Source of the DNA: an uncultured Clostridia bacterium
GTDB lineage: Bacteria; Bacillota; Clostridia; Oscillospirales; Ruminococcaceae
NCBI GenBank assembly: GCA_945947715.1
Contig: CAMEYZ010000092.1
Span: forward strand, 1 to 8,056
Length of the DNA: 8,056 nucleotides
Direction: 5' to 3'
Under the pieces are notes generated by a model, which worked only from the letters and a program-made list of their open reading frames with translations, made no database searches and was not told where the DNA came from. This document shows, one piece after another, positions 6,616 through 8,056 of the stretch (the first letter of the stretch is position 1; the number at the start of each line of letters is the position of its first letter). Made by a program: the position numbers and the translations under genes.

Positions 6616-6646
6616 GACCGTGCAGGGCAATGCGCTTTGCACGGTC
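6616..6646 (+). terminator. Hairpin between ftsH and recG, possible weak terminator or attenuator
   Basis: GACCGTGCA (6616-6624) pairs with TGCACGGTC (6638-6646). The stem can extend inward by two G-U and two G-C pairs to a 5-base loop, AATGC. It is followed by AATTTTAT, a short T-run and thus a weak terminator signature. The recG ribosome binding site starts only 9 bases after the stem, leaving no room for a promoter in between. So recG transcripts must read through this hairpin or start upstream of it, which suggests partial termination, attenuation or an mRNA-stability element. Confidence 0.5.
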
Positions 6647-6654
6647 AATTTTAT

Positions 6655-6658
6655 GGAG
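6655..6658 (+). promoter_or_regulatory. Ribosome binding site for recG
   Basis: GGAG at 6655-6658 lies 9 bases before ATG 6668. An upstream ATG at 6653 is followed at once by GAG TGA, so it could encode only a two-residue peptide and is not the gene start. Confidence 0.6.
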
Positions 6659-6667
6659 TGAATGAAT

Positions 6668-8056
6668 ATGGATATAAACTCTTCCGTAGGCTGCCTTGGC
6701 GGCGTCGGAAAAAAACGGGGCGAGCTTTACAATAAGCTGAAAATTTTTACGCTGGAGGACCTTATCTACTATTTCCCCCGCAGATACACCGATTACAGCT
6801 GTCCTGTGCCTATCGACGAGGCTCAGATAAATGAACATGCTGTGATTTCTGCAGTGGTCACCCAAAAGCTCCCCGCAGCAAGGATTCGTCAGGGACTTGT
6901 GCTGTACAAGATAGTCGCCGCTGACCAGAAGGACAGCATCACCATAACCTACTACAACAACCGATATGTATATGACAGGCTTATCGTGGGGCAGGAGTAT
7001 CTCTTCGAGGGGCGCGTCACGGGCGGCTTTACCCGCAAGGAGATGAACAGTCCCTCTGTGCTGCCTGCTGATACAAAGGAGCTTTTCCGACCAATATATC
7101 ATCTCACCGAGGGGCTTACCGCAAATATGGTGACCCAGAACATGGAGACTGCTCTGAAGGTGGTTGGAGACGATTTTCCAGATTTTCTCCCCGATGATAT
7201 CCGCCGCGAATATTCGCTGCCTGCGCTGAATTACGCTCTGCACAACATACACTTTCCCGAAAGCGACCACGGTATGGAAATAGCTCGCAGACGTCTTGCC
7301 TTTGATGAGCTGCTTATTCTCCAGCTGGGCATGAAGCTCTTAAAATCCCGCAACAGGAAAAGCACCGGCTATGCTATGAAGGATACTGACCTTTCGGATT
7401 TTTTCGCAGCGCTTCCCTTTGAGCTTACTGGCGCTCAAAAAAACGCCTGCCAGGACATCGCTGAGGATATGAAAAGAGACTATCCCATGAACCGCCTTAT
7501 CCAGGGAGATGTGGGCTCGGGTAAGACCGCAGTTGCTGCCGCAGCATGCTATATTGCTGTGAAAAATCATACCCAGGCAGCGCTTATGGCTCCCACGGAA
7601 ATTCTCGCAAAACAGCATTACGACACGCTGTCGGGATTCCTTGAACCGCTGGGGATTAGGGTGGCTTGTCTGACAGGCTCCCTGCCACAGAAGCAGAAAA
7701 ATGAACTTAAGGAACGGCTGAAAAATGGCGATATCGACGTGGTAACAGGCACTCATGCGCTTATTTCCCGGTCCACCGAGTTTAATGACCTGTCTCTTGT
7801 CATCACCGATGAGCAGCACCGCTTCGGCGTAAATCAGCGGAAGGCCTTCGCTGAAAAGGGTGAAAGCCCTCACAAGCTGGTCATGTCCGCAACGCCTATC
7901 CCACGAACTCTTGCGCTGATAATCTATGGCGATCTGGACATATCTGTGCTCAATGAGCTGCCCAAGGGCAGGCAGCCGGTGGAGACCTATGCGGTCACGG
8001 GAAAGCTCCGCGAACGGGCGCTGGGCTATGTGAAAAAACAGCTGGACGAGGGAAGG
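6668..8056 (+). CDS. recG: ATP-dependent DNA helicase RecG (3' end outside window)
   Basis: The frame is open from ATG 6668 to the window edge, giving 463 codons of a protein that is usually about 680 residues. RecG is a cytoplasmic superfamily 2 translocase that reverses stalled forks and processes branched DNA and R-loops. The N-terminal region shows LEDLIYYFPRRYTDY (about 31-45) and an OB-fold wedge region (about 55-140, including YYNNRY and LFEGRVTGG). Helicase motifs follow: motif I GDVGSGKT (280-287), Ia MAPTEILAKQHY, the TGTHALIS segment, motif II DEQHRFG (from D381, the DEQH box typical of RecG), and motif III SATPIPRTLAL (from S407). The second helicase lobe begins near the edge and is cut off; the truncation is due to the window and not to a mutation. 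It may be cotranscribed with ftsH across the intergenic hairpin. Confidence 0.96.
   Translation, partial: MDINSSVGCLGGVGKKRGELYNKLKIFTLEDLIYYFPRRYTDYSCPVPIDEAQINEHAVISAVVTQKLPAARIRQGLVLYKIVAADQKDSITITYYNNRYVYDRLIVGQEYLFEGRVTGGFTRKEMNSPSVLPADTKELFRPIYHLTEGLTANMVTQNMETALKVVGDDFPDFLPDDIRREYSLPALNYALHNIHFPESDHGMEIARRRLAFDELLILQLGMKLLKSRNRKSTGYAMKDTDLSDFFAALPFELTGAQKNACQDIAEDMKRDYPMNRLIQGDVGSGKTAVAAAACYIAVKNHTQAALMAPTEILAKQHYDTLSGFLEPLGIRVACLTGSLPQKQKNELKERLKNGDIDVVTGTHALISRSTEFNDLSLVITDEQHRFGVNQRKAFAEKGESPHKLVMSATPIPRTLALIIYGDLDISVLNELPKGRQPVETYAVTGKLRERALGYVKKQLDEGR

Noticed and set aside
6433..6735. 100-codon plus-strand frame bridging ftsH and recG
   Set aside because: It is a shifted reading of the ftsH tail and recG start, highly Arg/Pro/Leu-rich with no ribosome binding site, and both overlapping genes are secure.
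6155..7270. 371-codon open frame on the minus strand across the ftsH end and recG start
   Set aside because: It lies antisense to two well-supported genes, its protein is Ser/Leu/Val-rich in the way antisense readings of Glu/Lys/Asp-rich genes are, and it shows no recognisable motif.

Overview
The window looks like chromosomal DNA of a Gram-positive gut or rumen Clostridia-type bacterium, probably Oscillospiraceae and Ruminococcus-like. The grounds are the gene order rplI-dnaB-tilS-ftsH, AAAGGA-type ribosome binding sites before most genes, balanced base composition by eye, and the protein sequences themselves. The genus is an inference; no 16S rRNA or other decisive marker is present.

Layout, all genes on the + strand. 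Positions 1-211 are non-coding and repetitive: a small inverted repeat (1-24), a strong GC hairpin (28-50) and two 49-bp direct repeats with a 57-bp period (57-162). Next comes a SUFU-domain protein gene (212-1000), the one clear accessory protein. Positions 1007-1166 hold what appears to be a broken small membrane-protein gene: the start codon and the convincing transmembrane/tail frame are in different frames. A promoter-like sequence at about 1199-1228 then opens the housekeeping run rplI (ribosomal protein L9), dnaB (replicative helicase), tilS (tRNA-Ile lysidine synthetase) and ftsH (membrane AAA+ protease). The gaps inside this run are 30, 2 and 53 nt, as expected for an operon. After ftsH a hairpin (6616-6646) lies just ahead of recG, which runs off the right edge with 463 codons visible.

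Together the core genes serve ribosome structure, replication fork unwinding, decoding of AUA codons, membrane protein quality control and fork rescue. This is a mostly ordinary chromosomal segment. The parts worth a second look are the left edge (repeats plus SUFU gene), the broken small gene, the absence of hpt between tilS and ftsH, the acidic repeat tail of FtsH, and the hairpin before recG. I see no mobile element gene, CRISPR array, tRNA or rRNA, and no convincing evidence of a wholly new multi-gene system.
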